A DNA stretch of 64,000 bases. Source: JBQTGK01 sp052400665 (GTDB taxonomy: Bacteria > Bacteroidota > Bacteroidia > Bacteroidales > Marinifilaceae). A program made the translations under genes and the position numbers. The DNA is taken from the NCBI GenBank assembly GCA_052400665.1, contig JBQTGK010000004.1; one strand, given 5' to 3'. Below the pieces are notes generated by a model. It ran no database searches, had not been told where the DNA came from, and saw only the letters and a program-made list of their open reading frames with translations. Below, piece by piece: positions 55,441-64,000 of the stretch. Each line of letters begins with the position of its first letter. The first letter of the stretch is position 1.

Positions 55441-56319
55441 TTGAAAAAGCTGAAGTTAGACAAATCGAATTGGGCCGAAGTGGAAGGCTGGCTTTCCATT
55501 ATGGGAAATGTACTGCTTTTTATTTTAAAATATTGGGCTGGTGTTGTTACAGGATCCATAGCAATTATTGCCGATGCATGGCATACATTGTCTGATAGCT
55601 TAAGTTCGGTTATAGTTTTGGTTGGGGCAAAAATATCAAAAAAACCGGCTGATGAGGATCATCCTTTCGGACACGGAAGAGCCGATCTAATAAGTGCATT
55701 CGTAATTGGTATACTACTTTTACTGGTAGCCTTCGATTTTGTAATTGAGTCTTACCACACTCTTCGTGATAGGGAGACTTCGCAATTTGGAACCATTGCT
55801 ATTGTTATTATGATTATTTCCGTAGTGCTTAAAGAGCTTCTGGCTCAATTTGCTTATCGGGGGGCACAAAAAACAAAATCTAAAGTTCTTAAGGCAGATG
55901 CTTGGCATCATAGAAGCGATGCGATTTCTTCTTTGGTAATATTAGTAGGAATATTTTTAGGGAAATATTATTGGTGGATTGATGGTGCTTTGGGAATGGC
56001 TGTTGCTTTGATGATTGGTTATGCGGCCTATGAAATTATCCGCGATTCTATTCATTCCTTATTGGGAGAGAGTCCCGAGAAAGAATTGCTCGATGAGCTT
56101 AAAAAGATATGTGAGAGAGTATATCCACCAGGATTAAATCCGCATCATTTTCATGTTCATAATTACGGCGATTATACCGAAGTAACTTTCCATATAAAGC
56201 TTCCGCATGATATGACGATAAAAGATGCCCATGACATAGCAACAAATGTAGAAGATGAAATAAAGAATAAATTTGGCTTTGTTTCTACAATTCACATTGA
56301 GCCTAGAGAGCACGTTTAA
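55441..56319 (+). CDS. cation diffusion facilitator (CDF) metal exporter
   Basis: A 292-residue inner-membrane protein with six helices and the two CDF metal motifs (ADAWHTLSDS and ADAWHHRSDA), a DHPFGHGRAD loop, and a C-terminal cytoplasmic domain with FHVHNYGDYTEVTFHIKL and IHIEPRE. It exports divalent metals such as Zn, Fe or Mn in exchange for protons. The start is a TTG at 55441: an in-frame stop lies two codons upstream and the next ATG would remove the conserved WAEVEGWLSI segment. Its last 17 bases overlap the convergent EamA gene. Confidence 0.92.
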   Translation: MKKLKLDKSNWAEVEGWLSIMGNVLLFILKYWAGVVTGSIAIIADAWHTLSDSLSSVIVLVGAKISKKPADEDHPFGHGRADLISAFVIGILLLLVAFDFVIESYHTLRDRETSQFGTIAIVIMIISVVLKELLAQFAYRGAQKTKSKVLKADAWHHRSDAISSLVILVGIFLGKYYWWIDGALGMAVALMIGYAAYEIIRDSIHSLLGESPEKELLDELKKICERVYPPGLNPHHFHVHNYGDYTEVTFHIKLPHDMTIKDAHDIATNVEDEIKNKFGFVSTIHIEPREHV

Positions 56320-57247
56320 TTTTAGCTTTTTTCTTTTTTTTTGTGAAAAATACAGCAGTAACAGCACCGCCAATTACTAAAATAGCACCCGCTAAAGAGA
56401 AAATACTTAAATTTTCGCTTTGTATCCAGTTTACCTGAAGTTTGGTAAGAACTGCCATGCTTAAAAGAGTAATAATTGGATTTAAAGTTACAATTATACT
56501 AACCTTGTATGCCTCGGTATATTTAAATGCTAAAGCTATTGATCCATAAGCTACCAAAGTATTTATACCCAGAAAAATTAAGATTGCCCATGTTTTAAAA
56601 TCCAATCCCGAAAAGGATGAAAAATCAGCCATAGGAGTGTAAATTAAAGCTGGAATTCCATACAACACCATATTTAAAAGCTGAGCTGGATGTTTTTGTA
56701 CCATTTTTTTCTGCAAAACAGCGTATAATACCCAGGTAACTGCACCAAGTTCTATCCAAAAAAATCCCAGATTAAAAGCATTGGTATCATGAATGAATAG
56801 TTTTAACTGATTTTGATAGAACAGGAATAAACCGATGCCAGCAATCCCGAATCCTAATATCTGTTTTAAATTTAATCTTTCTTTAAAAAAGATAACTCCC
56901 GCAAGAGCCAGCATAATTGGCCCACTTTGAATAATTATTTGCGCATTACTCGGACTTGTATAGTTTAAGCCTTGCAAAAAGCCAATATAGTTTATTCCCA
57001 GTGCTATTGCTGCAACAATTAAAATTATTGGCGGACGCACTATTATATGAAGTTGTTTTCTATCGGTGAATAAATAATACAAGAACAGAACAGAAAACGA
57101 AAAACTAAATCGAAACCATACAATACTAATAGGATCGACACTCTTAAGTGCTACCTTTAGAAAAATAGGTAGAAAGCCCCAAAGCAAGGCTGTTAACATG
57201 GCAAATAATATGCCTTTATAATTGTTCGATACGTTAATTTGGTTCAT
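56303..57247 (-). CDS. EamA/DMT-family transporter
   Basis: A 314-residue inner-membrane protein with ten helices in two five-helix EamA repeats (GILFAMLTALLWGFLPIFLKV.. and LGFFWIELGAVTWVLYAVLQK..), ending in a very basic Lys-rich tail. EamA proteins export metabolites or nucleotide sugars; the substrate is unknown. It lies convergent to the CDF gene with a 17-base overlap, and no regulator is adjacent on its own strand. Confidence 0.92.
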   Translation of the reverse strand: MNQINVSNNYKGILFAMLTALLWGFLPIFLKVALKSVDPISIVWFRFSFSFSVLFLYYLFTDRKQLHIIVRPPIILIVAAIALGINYIGFLQGLNYTSPSNAQIIIQSGPIMLALAGVIFFKERLNLKQILGFGIAGIGLFLFYQNQLKLFIHDTNAFNLGFFWIELGAVTWVLYAVLQKKMVQKHPAQLLNMVLYGIPALIYTPMADFSSFSGLDFKTWAILIFLGINTLVAYGSIALAFKYTEAYKVSIIVTLNPIITLLSMAVLTKLQVNWIQSENLSIFSLAGAILVIGGAVTAVFFTKKKKKAKIKRAL

Positions 57248-57338
57248 TTGCTTGTGTTTATTTAGAATAAATAAGAGTAATTAAAATAATTACTTTTATC
57301 TCTAAAAAAATACGAATCAATACTAATTGAAATTTATT

Positions 57339-58046
57339 TTATTTGTTGATTTCTGGAAGCTGAAAACTTACAAATCCTAAGGCTTTCCAAACTTCTTGTA
57401 TTTGATTTAAGCTTACCTCAAAGGATAAATATTCCTTATTGTCCGAAATTAATACCAACTGATTATTCTCAAAGTCTTTTTGTACTCTTTTGTAAACAAT
57501 TCCGTCTTCGTTTGTAACAACAATGTGGCAGGTGTCGTTTTTAATAAGTTCCCAATCTTGCACGTATTCACAAATAATGTACGAACCGGCAGCAACAGGA
57601 AGCATACTTTCACCTTCAATCTGAAAAGCTCTGTAGGTTTTGTTTTCGGATAATTCGGTAAATGGCATTCGGAAATTGGGTAGTTCGCTTATAAATTCGG
57701 CATCGGAGTATCCGTTTAAATATCCTGCAGCAGCTTTAGCCGGAACCAAACTTATCATTTCATCATTTTTATCATCAACTAAAATTGGCAATACCCTTAA
57801 GTTTGTTCCTTTGGTATCTTGATTTTGCTCGCGATCGGATATTTCAATATCTTCTTTCACCAGATCGTCTAATTTGCGATTAAAATATTCCGAGTATTTT
57901 AATAAAGTTGATATTTTTGGAGTACTTCTCTTATGTTCGTATGCACTAATTGATGATGCTCCAATTCCTATTCGGGCAGAAAGTCTTGCCTGAGATAATC
58001 TTTTTCGAATGCGTAAATGTTTTAGGTTTTTATTTAGATTTTTCAT
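57339..58046 (-). CDS. LexA-like HTH/S24 repressor
   Basis: A 235-residue protein. The N-terminal XRE-type helix-turn-helix (about 8-60, LRIRKRLSQARLSARIGIGASSISAYEHKRSTPK) binds DNA. The C-terminal S24 domain has a candidate self-cleavage site Ala107-Gly108 (KAAAGY), nucleophile Ser147 (EGESMLP) and general-base Lys186 (IVYKRV). By family, RecA contact would trigger autocleavage, lifting repression. LexA proper has a winged helix, not an XRE domain, so this is closer to phage CI-type or Bacteroidota XRE-S24 regulators. It is divergent from a LacI gene. Confidence 0.88.
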   Translation of the reverse strand: MKNLNKNLKHLRIRKRLSQARLSARIGIGASSISAYEHKRSTPKISTLLKYSEYFNRKLDDLVKEDIEISDREQNQDTKGTNLRVLPILVDDKNDEMISLVPAKAAAGYLNGYSDAEFISELPNFRMPFTELSENKTYRAFQIEGESMLPVAAGSYIICEYVQDWELIKNDTCHIVVTNEDGIVYKRVQKDFENNQLVLISDNKEYLSFEVSLNQIQEVWKALGFVSFQLPEINK

Positions 58047-58393
58047 GCTCGAATTATAATTGTCGTTTATTTTATTTTTTTAAGAAAACAAAAGTAGTAG
58101 TTTGTGTGGTTTTTAGCTTGAATAACTATTTTTTTAGACCAAAAAACTACAATTACCAAATTAATACTCATATTGTATAATGTTTTTTGATTAAAATGTT
58201 TTTGCAAAATTTCATCTTTTAGTTAAGTTTTTTCGGCTGTTGTAAAATATGAGTCGATCTAAGGAAAAAGTGGGATTTACAGGCTAAGAGATCTGTAATT
58301 TATATTATCTTTGGATATTGGAAAAACTGATAAAAGTTATTATATTAAGGTCAGTTTTTTTATTTATAGAAAGTAAGCATTAAAAATACTACC
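58047..58393. other. divergent intergenic region between XRE-S24 and LacI genes
   Basis: About 350 AT-rich bases. TATCTTTG at 58306-58313 is a good -7 box for the LacI gene, but no matching -33 TTG is found. No hairpin or ORF of note. Confidence 0.4.
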
Positions 58394-59413
58394 ATGGCAA
58401 ACCGACCTGTTACCATTAAAGATATTGCGGAAAAATTAAATATTTCTGTTTCAACTGTTTCCCGGGCATTAAAAAATAATCCCGAAATTAGTTTACAAAC
58501 TAGAGAAGCTGTTCAAAAATTAGCAAAAGAATTAAAATATCAGCCTAATCCTTTGGCTGTTGCATTAAAAACTCAAAAATCGAATACTATTGGAGTAGTA
58601 GTTCCACAAATTGTTAGTTCTTTTTATGCTTCAGTTGTGAAAGGAATTGAGCAAATTGCTGATGAATTCGGATATCAGGTTTTTGTAAGTTCTTCTAACG
58701 AAAGGATGGAGAAAGAGGAAAAGAACGTAAATGGCTTTTTAAATATGAGAATGGACGGTATTATTTTATCGCTTTCCCGTGCTACTAGTACTTACGATCA
58801 CATTCATAAAATTCAAGATTTAGGAGTTCCTATGGTTCTTTTCGATAGAACATCTAAAGAATTAAATGTTTCGAAAGTGGTGGCCGATGATGCTGCAGCT
58901 GCTCACACAGCAGTGAGTCATTTGATTAATGGAGGAGCCAAAAGAATTGCTTTTTTAACAGGTCCGGAATACATGCTTTTTGGTAGAAACAGATTACGAG
59001 GATATAAAAAAGCTTTAGCTGATAATAATATTAATCTTGATGAAACTTTAATTTCACGTTGTGACTTTACTGTTGAAGATGCTAAGAAATTATGTCTTGA
59101 TTTATTTGGAAGAACAAATCGTCCGGATGCAGTTTTTGCCATTAACGATGATATGGCAATTGGAGCAATTGCAGCAGCAAAAGAATTAGGATTAAAAATT
59201 CCCGAAGAAGTTGCTGTTGTGGGTTTTTCAAACTCACGACGATCAAGATATATGGAGCCATCGGTTTCTACAATGGATCAAAATCCTAAAGAAGTAGGGC
59301 GCGAAGCAGCTAAGTTATTGTTTAGCCAAATGGAAAAAACTCCTGAAGCTAAAGAAGTAAAAGAAGTTGTTGTTCATGCCGATTTAATTGTAAGAACTTC
59401 GAGCGATAAGTAA
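58394..59413 (+). CDS. LacI-family transcriptional regulator
   Basis: A 339-residue repressor with a LacI helix-turn-helix and hinge (TIKDIAEKLNISVSTVSRALKNNPEISLQTREAVQKLAKELKYQPN, about residues 7-60) and a type I periplasmic-binding-like sensor domain (IGVVVPQIVSSFYASVVKGIEQIADE; GGAKRIAFLTGP; FAINDDMAIGAIAA). It probably senses a sugar. No target operon follows: the gene ends in a strong terminator and a convergent rlmN operon. Confidence 0.93.
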   Translation: MANRPVTIKDIAEKLNISVSTVSRALKNNPEISLQTREAVQKLAKELKYQPNPLAVALKTQKSNTIGVVVPQIVSSFYASVVKGIEQIADEFGYQVFVSSSNERMEKEEKNVNGFLNMRMDGIILSLSRATSTYDHIHKIQDLGVPMVLFDRTSKELNVSKVVADDAAAAHTAVSHLINGGAKRIAFLTGPEYMLFGRNRLRGYKKALADNNINLDETLISRCDFTVEDAKKLCLDLFGRTNRPDAVFAINDDMAIGAIAAAKELGLKIPEEVAVVGFSNSRRSRYMEPSVSTMDQNPKEVGREAAKLLFSQMEKTPEAKEVKEVVVHADLIVRTSSDK

Positions 59414-59434
59414 ACTTATAATAGAATGATATAA

Positions 59435-59463
59435 AAAAAATCCTGCCTTAGGCAGGATTTTTT
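59435..59463. terminator. bidirectional terminator between lacI and rlmN
   Basis: AAAAAATCCTGCC (59435-59447) pairs with GGCAGGATTTTTT (59451-59463), 3-base loop, T run on both strands. Serves the two convergent genes. Confidence 0.92.
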
Positions 59464-59467
59464 TTAT

Positions 59468-60511
59468 TTAAAAATCTTCATTTTGTCTTTTCACCAACTC
59501 TTTTGTGGAGAGTAATCCGCAAGCAGCAAAAATATCTAAACCACGTGATCTTCGAATTGTGGTCGTAATTCCTTTCTTGTTTAATTGATCTTTAAAGAAC
59601 TCTATGGTTTGTTCATCAGATCCATCTAGAGGTGTATCAGGAACCGGATGAAAGCGTATTAAGTTAATTCTGCATTTTATGCCATCAAGAATTCTGCACA
59701 ATTCCTTCACATGATTGGCAGTGTCGTTTATTCCTTTAAACATGATATATTCAAAAGAAACTCTACGCTGACGGCCAAAATCAAAATCTTTTACAATTTT
59801 TAAGACATCCTTAATGGGGTATACATTTTGTACAGGCATTAATTTTTTTCGTTCTTCGTCGAAAGGAGTATGTAAACTAATTGCCAAATGACATTCACTA
59901 TGATTTAGAAATTCAATCATCCCCGGAATAATTCCAATTGTAGAAACTGTAATTCTTCTTGGGCTCATTGCCATTCCATATTCCGAAGTAATAATTTCTA
60001 ATGATTTCATCACTTCAGGCACATTATCAAGAGGTTCTCCCATGCCCATATATACAATATTTGTAAGGCTTTCTCTCTCGGGTAGACTTCTTATTTGATT
60101 AATGATTTTGCCGCTTGATAATTGCCCCTGAAAACCTTGTTTTCCAGTCATACAAAATAAACATCCCATTTTACAACCAACCTGCGATGAAACACACAAA
60201 GTATTTCTATCTCTATCGGGAATAAAAGCAGTTTCGATAAATTTATTGGGATGATTAGTAGGGTAAAGGTATTTTTTTGTTCCATCAACCGAAGCTTCTA
60301 CTTTGGTTGATGCTGTTGTTCCCAATTCAAATTTTTCTTTTAAAGCGGTTCTCGCTTTAAGAGAAAGGTTGGTCATCTCATCAATCTCGTTAACATCTTT
60401 TTTGTACAACCAATCTGAAATCTGTTTGGCTGTAAATTTTGGAAGTCCTAAACCTTTTACAACTTCGGTTAACTCATCTAGCGTTTTTCCTAAAAGGATT
60501 TCTTTACCCAT
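59468..60511 (-). CDS. rlmN: 23S rRNA (adenine2503-C2)-methyltransferase RlmN
   Basis: A 347-residue radical-SAM enzyme that methylates C2 of A2503 in 23S rRNA and A37 of some tRNAs. The radical-SAM cysteines are C113-x3-C117-x2-C120 (CKMGCLFC), and the methyl-carrying cysteine lies near the C-terminus (FAACGLLSTK). The family marks YMGMGEPL and VSTIGIIPGM are present. It is not Cfr; length and C-terminal motif fit RlmN. It lies 20 bases after a flavin-reductase gene. Confidence 0.95.
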   Translation of the reverse strand: MGKEILLGKTLDELTEVVKGLGLPKFTAKQISDWLYKKDVNEIDEMTNLSLKARTALKEKFELGTTASTKVEASVDGTKKYLYPTNHPNKFIETAFIPDRDRNTLCVSSQVGCKMGCLFCMTGKQGFQGQLSSGKIINQIRSLPERESLTNIVYMGMGEPLDNVPEVMKSLEIITSEYGMAMSPRRITVSTIGIIPGMIEFLNHSECHLAISLHTPFDEERKKLMPVQNVYPIKDVLKIVKDFDFGRQRRVSFEYIMFKGINDTANHVKELCRILDGIKCRINLIRFHPVPDTPLDGSDEQTIEFFKDQLNKKGITTTIRRSRGLDIFAACGLLSTKELVKRQNEDF

Positions 60512-60531
60512 TTTGTTTTTTTGATATTATC

Positions 60532-61203
60532 TTAAAAGTAGATTTCTGCAATTATTTTATCGTATTCAACTCCGCGTTTGATTAATAAATCACGAACCTC
60601 TACTACCATTTCCGGACTGCCACACAAAAAGAATCTGCAATTGCCTGGTATTTCCTTAATATCTTGCAAATATCGTGTTAATCTTCCACTAAACAAACCT
60701 TCTGCGTTTTCTTGCGAGCAACATCGAATATAATTTTTGCCAAGGATAGGAATAAATTCATTCTCAAAATAGAATGAATGCGTATATCTGCCTCCATGAA
60801 TTAGAGTTTTATTTTTTACTAATCCCGACCGAAACATAGCCGAAAAAGGGGCAATCCCTGTGCCTGAAGCTATCCACCAGGCCGGAGTTTCATTATCGAT
60901 AAAACTACCTTCTGGGTCGGTAATGTAAAGATCCGATCCTGGTTTTATTTCGCTTAAACGTGGAGTTAACCAGCCGTCGTCTTTAATATTGTAAAGAATT
61001 TGAATTTCGTTTGAATTTACGCCACTGGCAATAGTATAAAGACGTGGAGTTACACTTAAATCTGTTGTTAGTCCGATGTATTGTCCAGGTTTAAAATTTT
61101 TAATTTTTTTATACTTTAAGACAAATACTCCCGGGGCAATTTCTTTGTTTTCAAGAATTGTTGTTGTCGAGAGTTTATTTTTTTGATCTGTATTTGAATT
61201 CAT
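60532..61203 (-). CDS. ferredoxin/flavodoxin-NADP reductase-like flavoprotein
   Basis: About 223 residues, starting at the ATG at 61203 (seven codons into the frame). The FAD domain has FKPGQYIGL and PRLYTIASG (RxYS/T motif), and the NAD(P) domain has WWIASGTGIAPFSAMFRSG and FFLCGSPEMVVEVRDLL. It ends in a C-terminal YF-type aromatic residue, which is common in this family. It transfers electrons between NADPH and a ferredoxin or flavodoxin. It lies immediately before rlmN, a radical-SAM enzyme that needs a reduced ferredoxin or flavodoxin. Confidence 0.88.
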   Translation of the reverse strand: MNSNTDQKNKLSTTTILENKEIAPGVFVLKYKKIKNFKPGQYIGLTTDLSVTPRLYTIASGVNSNEIQILYNIKDDGWLTPRLSEIKPGSDLYITDPEGSFIDNETPAWWIASGTGIAPFSAMFRSGLVKNKTLIHGGRYTHSFYFENEFIPILGKNYIRCCSQENAEGLFSGRLTRYLQDIKEIPGNCRFFLCGSPEMVVEVRDLLIKRGVEYDKIIAEIYF

Positions 61204-61317
61204 ATTTTTTATTTTGAGGGGCAAAGGTAGTTATTATTTATAAGTATTCTAAATAATGATATGTAATATTTGAGCTGAATACGGAATATAGGCAGAAAGA
61301 TGCAGTTGTTTCTGTTT

Positions 61318-61335
61318 ATGTACGTAACCGTACAT
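61318..61335. promoter_or_regulatory. perfect palindrome, candidate operator
   Basis: ATGTACG, four bases, CGTACAT: an exact 7-bp inverted repeat of the size bound by dimeric repressors. It lies 115 bases before the flavin-reductase start and about 240 bases beyond the LacI stop. Confidence 0.5.
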
Positions 61336-61449
61336 GTTATGTTGTGTAAGCGAACACTTTTTTAGTGAGTGAAAAATATAGATTTTGCTTAATGTGTTGA
61401 TATTTAAAGTATAGTTGTTTTTGGTCTGTAACTTGTTAACCTTTAAGTG

Positions 61450-61470
61450 AAATCATAAATTATATGATTT
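61450..61470. repeat. inverted repeat of unknown role
   Basis: AAATCATA, five bases, TATGATTT: an exact 8-bp inverted repeat. It could be an operator or the stem of a short RNA. Confidence 0.4.
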
Positions 61471-61538
61471 CCCAAAAAAAATGGGAGTGGTGTCCCGAAA
61501 TTTTGGTTTTAATAGCATAATTAATTGGTTTTCTTTGT

Positions 61539-61563
61539 AAAAGGGTCTTTCTAAGGCCCTTTT
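61539..61563. terminator. terminator of the second LacI gene
   Basis: AAAAGGGTCTT pairs with AAGGCCCTTTT (one G-T pair), 3-base loop, with T-rich flanks on both strands. Confidence 0.8.
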
Positions 61564-61572
61564 ATTTTGTCT

Positions 61573-62649
61573 TTACTGGTCAATTGAAATTTCTAATCCG
61601 TAAAGTTTAAAACTTTCCCGATTGATTATATTCACGGGTAATACTTCATCCTTTTTAACCGAATTGTGAAGCATAACATGTTCGAACAATTTTTTAACAG
61701 CTTTAAATCCTTGTTGGTATGGGTGTTGTCCAATTAAATATTTTATCGTTCCACGATTTAGATATTTAATATTTTGCTCAATTGGATCGAAACCAACGAG
61801 AACAATATCTTCTAATTTATTTTTTATTAAATATTCGGCAATTTTATAGACTTTTGATCCGGTAATAAAAATGGCTTTAATATTTTTATGTGTTGATAAA
61901 ATATGATCAACTTTTTCTGTGATTATTTGCGATTTTGAAGTAGGAATTTCGATGTTTATTTTAAGCCCTTTGTTTCGTCCATGCTCCATAAAGTAATTTA
62001 AGAATCCTTGCGTACGCTTTTTTAAATGGTGCACGTTTTCAAGATTTTTAGCCAGATTTATAATTAAAATATCGCCATCTATAGGAGTACTATTGTCAAC
62101 TACATTTGCAGCAACTCTTCCTGCATGATTACTATCACTACCCACATAAGCTAAATAGTTACAATCTTTAATCCTTGATTCAAGAAATACATAAGGAATG
62201 CCTCTCTTTTCTAATTTTTCAATAAATTCGAGACTTTCTTTTTTGAATATAGGAGGAAATACAACTCCGGCAGGTTTCAGTTTAAGTATGTTTTTTGTTT
62301 GCTTAACAAAGTCTTCTTCGTTATAATGGGTAAAGAAATGTTTTTCAACTTTAATATGAAACTGTTCCAGTTCCAGGGCAGCTTCACTAATTCCATTAAG
62401 AGGTTTTATCCAAAAAATATCTTCTTCGGTAGGATTTGGAAGTAGAGCGGCAAACACACACACTTTTTTCGAAGTTAAAGCACGTGCAATTAGGTTTGGC
62501 TGATAATTGTTTGCTTTTGCAATTTCCAGAATTTTCTTTTTTGTTTCTATTGCAACTTCTCCTCTGTTGTGTAAAACTCTATCAACAGTTCCTACCGAAA
62601 CACCTGCCTGTTCAGCTATGTCTTTAATTCGAATTTTTGTTTTTGCCAT
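61573..62649 (-). CDS. LacI-family regulator with periplasmic-binding-like sensor
   Basis: A 358-residue regulator, started at the ATG at 62649 because the LacI fold begins MAKTKIRIKDIAEQAGVSVGTVDRVLHNRGEV; the frame extends 11 codons further without support. The helix-turn-helix is followed by a sugar-binding-type sensor domain (KVCVFAALLPNP; FPPIFKKESLEFIEKLEKRGIPYVFLESR; DIVLVGFDPIEQNIKYL). The ligand is likely a sugar or sugar acid. It is divergent from the ROK regulator, which suggests a carbohydrate locus continuing past the window edge. Confidence 0.9.
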   Translation of the reverse strand: MAKTKIRIKDIAEQAGVSVGTVDRVLHNRGEVAIETKKKILEIAKANNYQPNLIARALTSKKVCVFAALLPNPTEEDIFWIKPLNGISEAALELEQFHIKVEKHFFTHYNEEDFVKQTKNILKLKPAGVVFPPIFKKESLEFIEKLEKRGIPYVFLESRIKDCNYLAYVGSDSNHAGRVAANVVDNSTPIDGDILIINLAKNLENVHHLKKRTQGFLNYFMEHGRNKGLKINIEIPTSKSQIITEKVDHILSTHKNIKAIFITGSKVYKIAEYLIKNKLEDIVLVGFDPIEQNIKYLNRGTIKYLIGQHPYQQGFKAVKKLFEHVMLHNSVKKDEVLPVNIINRESFKLYGLEISIDQ

Positions 62650-62877
62650 TTTTTTATGTTTCCTGAATAGAATAAAAAGCACTTAATTTATTCTTTCTTA
62701 CAAGTTTAGAAGTAATAAGTATTCAAAAATAATATTTCCTTTCGTATGAATGTTTTTTTAGTAAAAAAATTACGTATAATATGAATCTTTTAAAAAATAT
62801 TATATAAGTATACAAATCTTAAATAATAATTTATACTTTAGCATTGTAAATAAATCGAATTAATTGAAATACAATAA

Positions 62878-64000
62878 GTGAAACCACAATTTTTATATGA
62901 AAAAGAACTAAAAGGTGCGCATAATACTGTGAAAAGGAAAAAGGATCAGTATCGACGACTAATGCAACACCTTTACTATAATGGAGACGTTTCGATTGCT
63001 GAGCTAGTTAAGTCGGTTAATATTAGTCAGCCTTTGGTGGCTTCTTTGGTTGATGATTTATTGGCTTATGGAGCTATACTCGATAAGGGAATTGGTAAAT
63101 CTATTGGAGGAAGACGTCCGAATTTGTATTGTGTTAATCCATCTTATCAGTATGTAATTGGGGTAGAAATTAATTTATATGTTTTTACGGTTGCTATTTT
63201 TGATCTTAGTAATAAGATTATTTATAGGAAAGAGTATAGAGAGTGTGAACTAACAAATACCGAAGATTATATACAAGGATTGGTTAATAAAGTAAATCTT
63301 GGATTATCGGAATTAAACATATCAAAAGATAAAGTATTAGCATTAGGTCTTTCGATGCCTGGTCTAGTTGATAGTAATAATGGTATAAATCATACTCATT
63401 TATCTTTTCCTAAGGAAGGTTTAAGTAATTATTTAGGGGATAAGTTAGGCTTGATGATTCGTATTGAAAATGATGCCAGAACTATGGCTTTAGGTGAAAT
63501 AGCATTCGGAAAAGCTAAAGATAAAAAGAATGTACTTTGTTTAAATCTGAGCAATGGAATTGGTTTAGGCATGATTTTAAATGGTGAATTGCATACAGGA
63601 AAGAATGGATTTTCGGGCGAATTTGGTCATATTTTAATTGATCCGGAAGGACAATTATGTACATGTGGAAAAATTGGTTGTTTGGAAACTTTAGCTTCGG
63701 GTAAGGTGTTGATTGATAGAATTAAGAAAGGAATTCAGGAGGGACAGCAAAGTATTTTGGCTCAAATTATTAAAGAGGGAAAGAGAATATTTCTAAGTAA
63801 TATTGTTGATGCGGTTAATTCCGGAGATCAATTTGCAATTGATCAATTAAGTAAGGTAGCTGAATATTTAGGAAAGGGACTTGTTACTTTAATTCACCTT
63901 CTTAATCCGGAAACGATAATTATTGGTGGAAAACTTGCAGGTACTGGTAAGTTTATAATTGATCCACTTAAAATGGCACTTAATAAGTATGCCATGGAAA
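62878..64000 (+). CDS. ROK-family transcriptional regulator (3' end cut by window)
   Basis: The frame begins at GTG 62878, directly preceded by an in-frame stop, and stays open to the window end (about 374 residues seen). An N-terminal winged helix (LMQHLYYNGDVSIAELVKSVNISQPLVASLVDDLLAYGAI) is followed by a ROK domain with LGLSMPGLVD, IENDARTMALGE, and the zinc site with His in FGHILID and the Cys cluster CTCGKIGC (about residues 249-265). By family it is a NagC/Mlc-like repressor that senses sugars. It is divergent from the second LacI gene, with 228 bases between. Confidence 0.9.
   Translation, partial: MKPQFLYEKELKGAHNTVKRKKDQYRRLMQHLYYNGDVSIAELVKSVNISQPLVASLVDDLLAYGAILDKGIGKSIGGRRPNLYCVNPSYQYVIGVEINLYVFTVAIFDLSNKIIYRKEYRECELTNTEDYIQGLVNKVNLGLSELNISKDKVLALGLSMPGLVDSNNGINHTHLSFPKEGLSNYLGDKLGLMIRIENDARTMALGEIAFGKAKDKKNVLCLNLSNGIGLGMILNGELHTGKNGFSGEFGHILIDPEGQLCTCGKIGCLETLASGKVLIDRIKKGIQEGQQSILAQIIKEGKRIFLSNIVDAVNSGDQFAIDQLSKVAEYLGKGLVTLIHLLNPETIIIGGKLAGTGKFIIDPLKMALNKYAME

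Larger units (their letters stand above)
61204..61572. other. regulatory region between FNR and the second LacI gene
   Basis: About 370 bases. It holds the candidate operator at 61318-61335, a second inverted repeat at 61450-61470, and the LacI terminator at 61539-61563. A 19-codon + frame (61481-61540) ends at the terminator but is probably chance. Confidence 0.5.

Noticed and set aside
61481..61540. 19-codon + strand ORF ending at a terminator
   Set aside because: Too short, no ribosome site; the terminator is explained by the LacI gene.
57339..62649. Cluster of repressors as a prophage or integrated element
   Set aside because: No integrase, structural phage genes, attachment repeats or composition shift.

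Overview
This 64 kb window is low-GC DNA from a Bacteroidota chromosome. A free-living, probably marine or sediment member of the Marinilabiliales type is my best guess. The evidence is a type IX secretion (T9SS) cargo with a gliding-type C-terminal sorting domain next to a PorP/SprF-like gene, TAnnTTTG-like promoter boxes, weak Shine-Dalgarno signals, and Bacteroidota-typical families (DUF3127, TlpA-like thioredoxins, PepSY-like small exported proteins). Both window edges cut genes: a DoxX-like membrane protein on the left and a ROK regulator on the right. I see no rRNA, tRNA, CRISPR array, transposase or prophage.

Layout. 1-4.5 kb: a DoxX fragment, a small exported PepSY-like protein, an orphan sigma-54 response regulator, a secreted thioredoxin and a TetR regulator. 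4.5-8.1 kb: a dihydrouridine synthase and the corrinoid-salvage enzyme CbiZ on +, meeting CobQ and a small P-loop ATPase on -. 8.4-10.5 kb: an Lrp regulator and an Xaa-Pro aminopeptidase. 10.8-26.5 kb: a 14.5 kb gene for a roughly 4,850-residue secreted protein of about 40 Ig-like domains, followed by PorP/SprF. Its centre is a tandem array of four-domain super-repeats with a period of 367-371 codons. 26.5-33.3 kb: an unrecognised gene, yaaA, an S9 peptidase, an FMN-binding protein and rlmD, all on -.

33.4-38.1 kb holds two decayed genes: an internally deleted lipoprotein gene, and a frameshifted GxxExxY gene enclosed by 49-bp inverted repeats. An AAA ATPase, an ABC-F protein and rlmB are interleaved with them. 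38.2-45.7 kb: a TPR protein, a membrane-anchored reductive-dehalogenase-like iron-sulfur protein, a KAS III-type synthase, an MscS / PQ-loop / chalcone-isomerase-like operon and an M64 metallopeptidase. 45.8-50.9 kb: an ECF sigma factor with a probable membrane partner and a good ECF-type promoter, then DUF3127, a cyclophilin, two FKBPs and mnmD. 50.8-57.3 kb: a MATE exporter, dinB, a two-gene 5'-nucleotidase, a CDF metal exporter and an EamA transporter. 57.3-64 kb: a LexA-like repressor, two LacI regulators, rlmN with a flavin reductase, and the partial ROK regulator.

Most of the window is housekeeping: RNA modification (dus, rlmD, rlmB, rlmN, mnmD), protein folding and peptide turnover. 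The accessory interest lies in the giant repeat protein, the GxxExxY unit, the RdhA-like protein near corrinoid genes, the split nucleotidase and the ECF locus. All functions are inferred from protein sequence by eye; no database search was possible.
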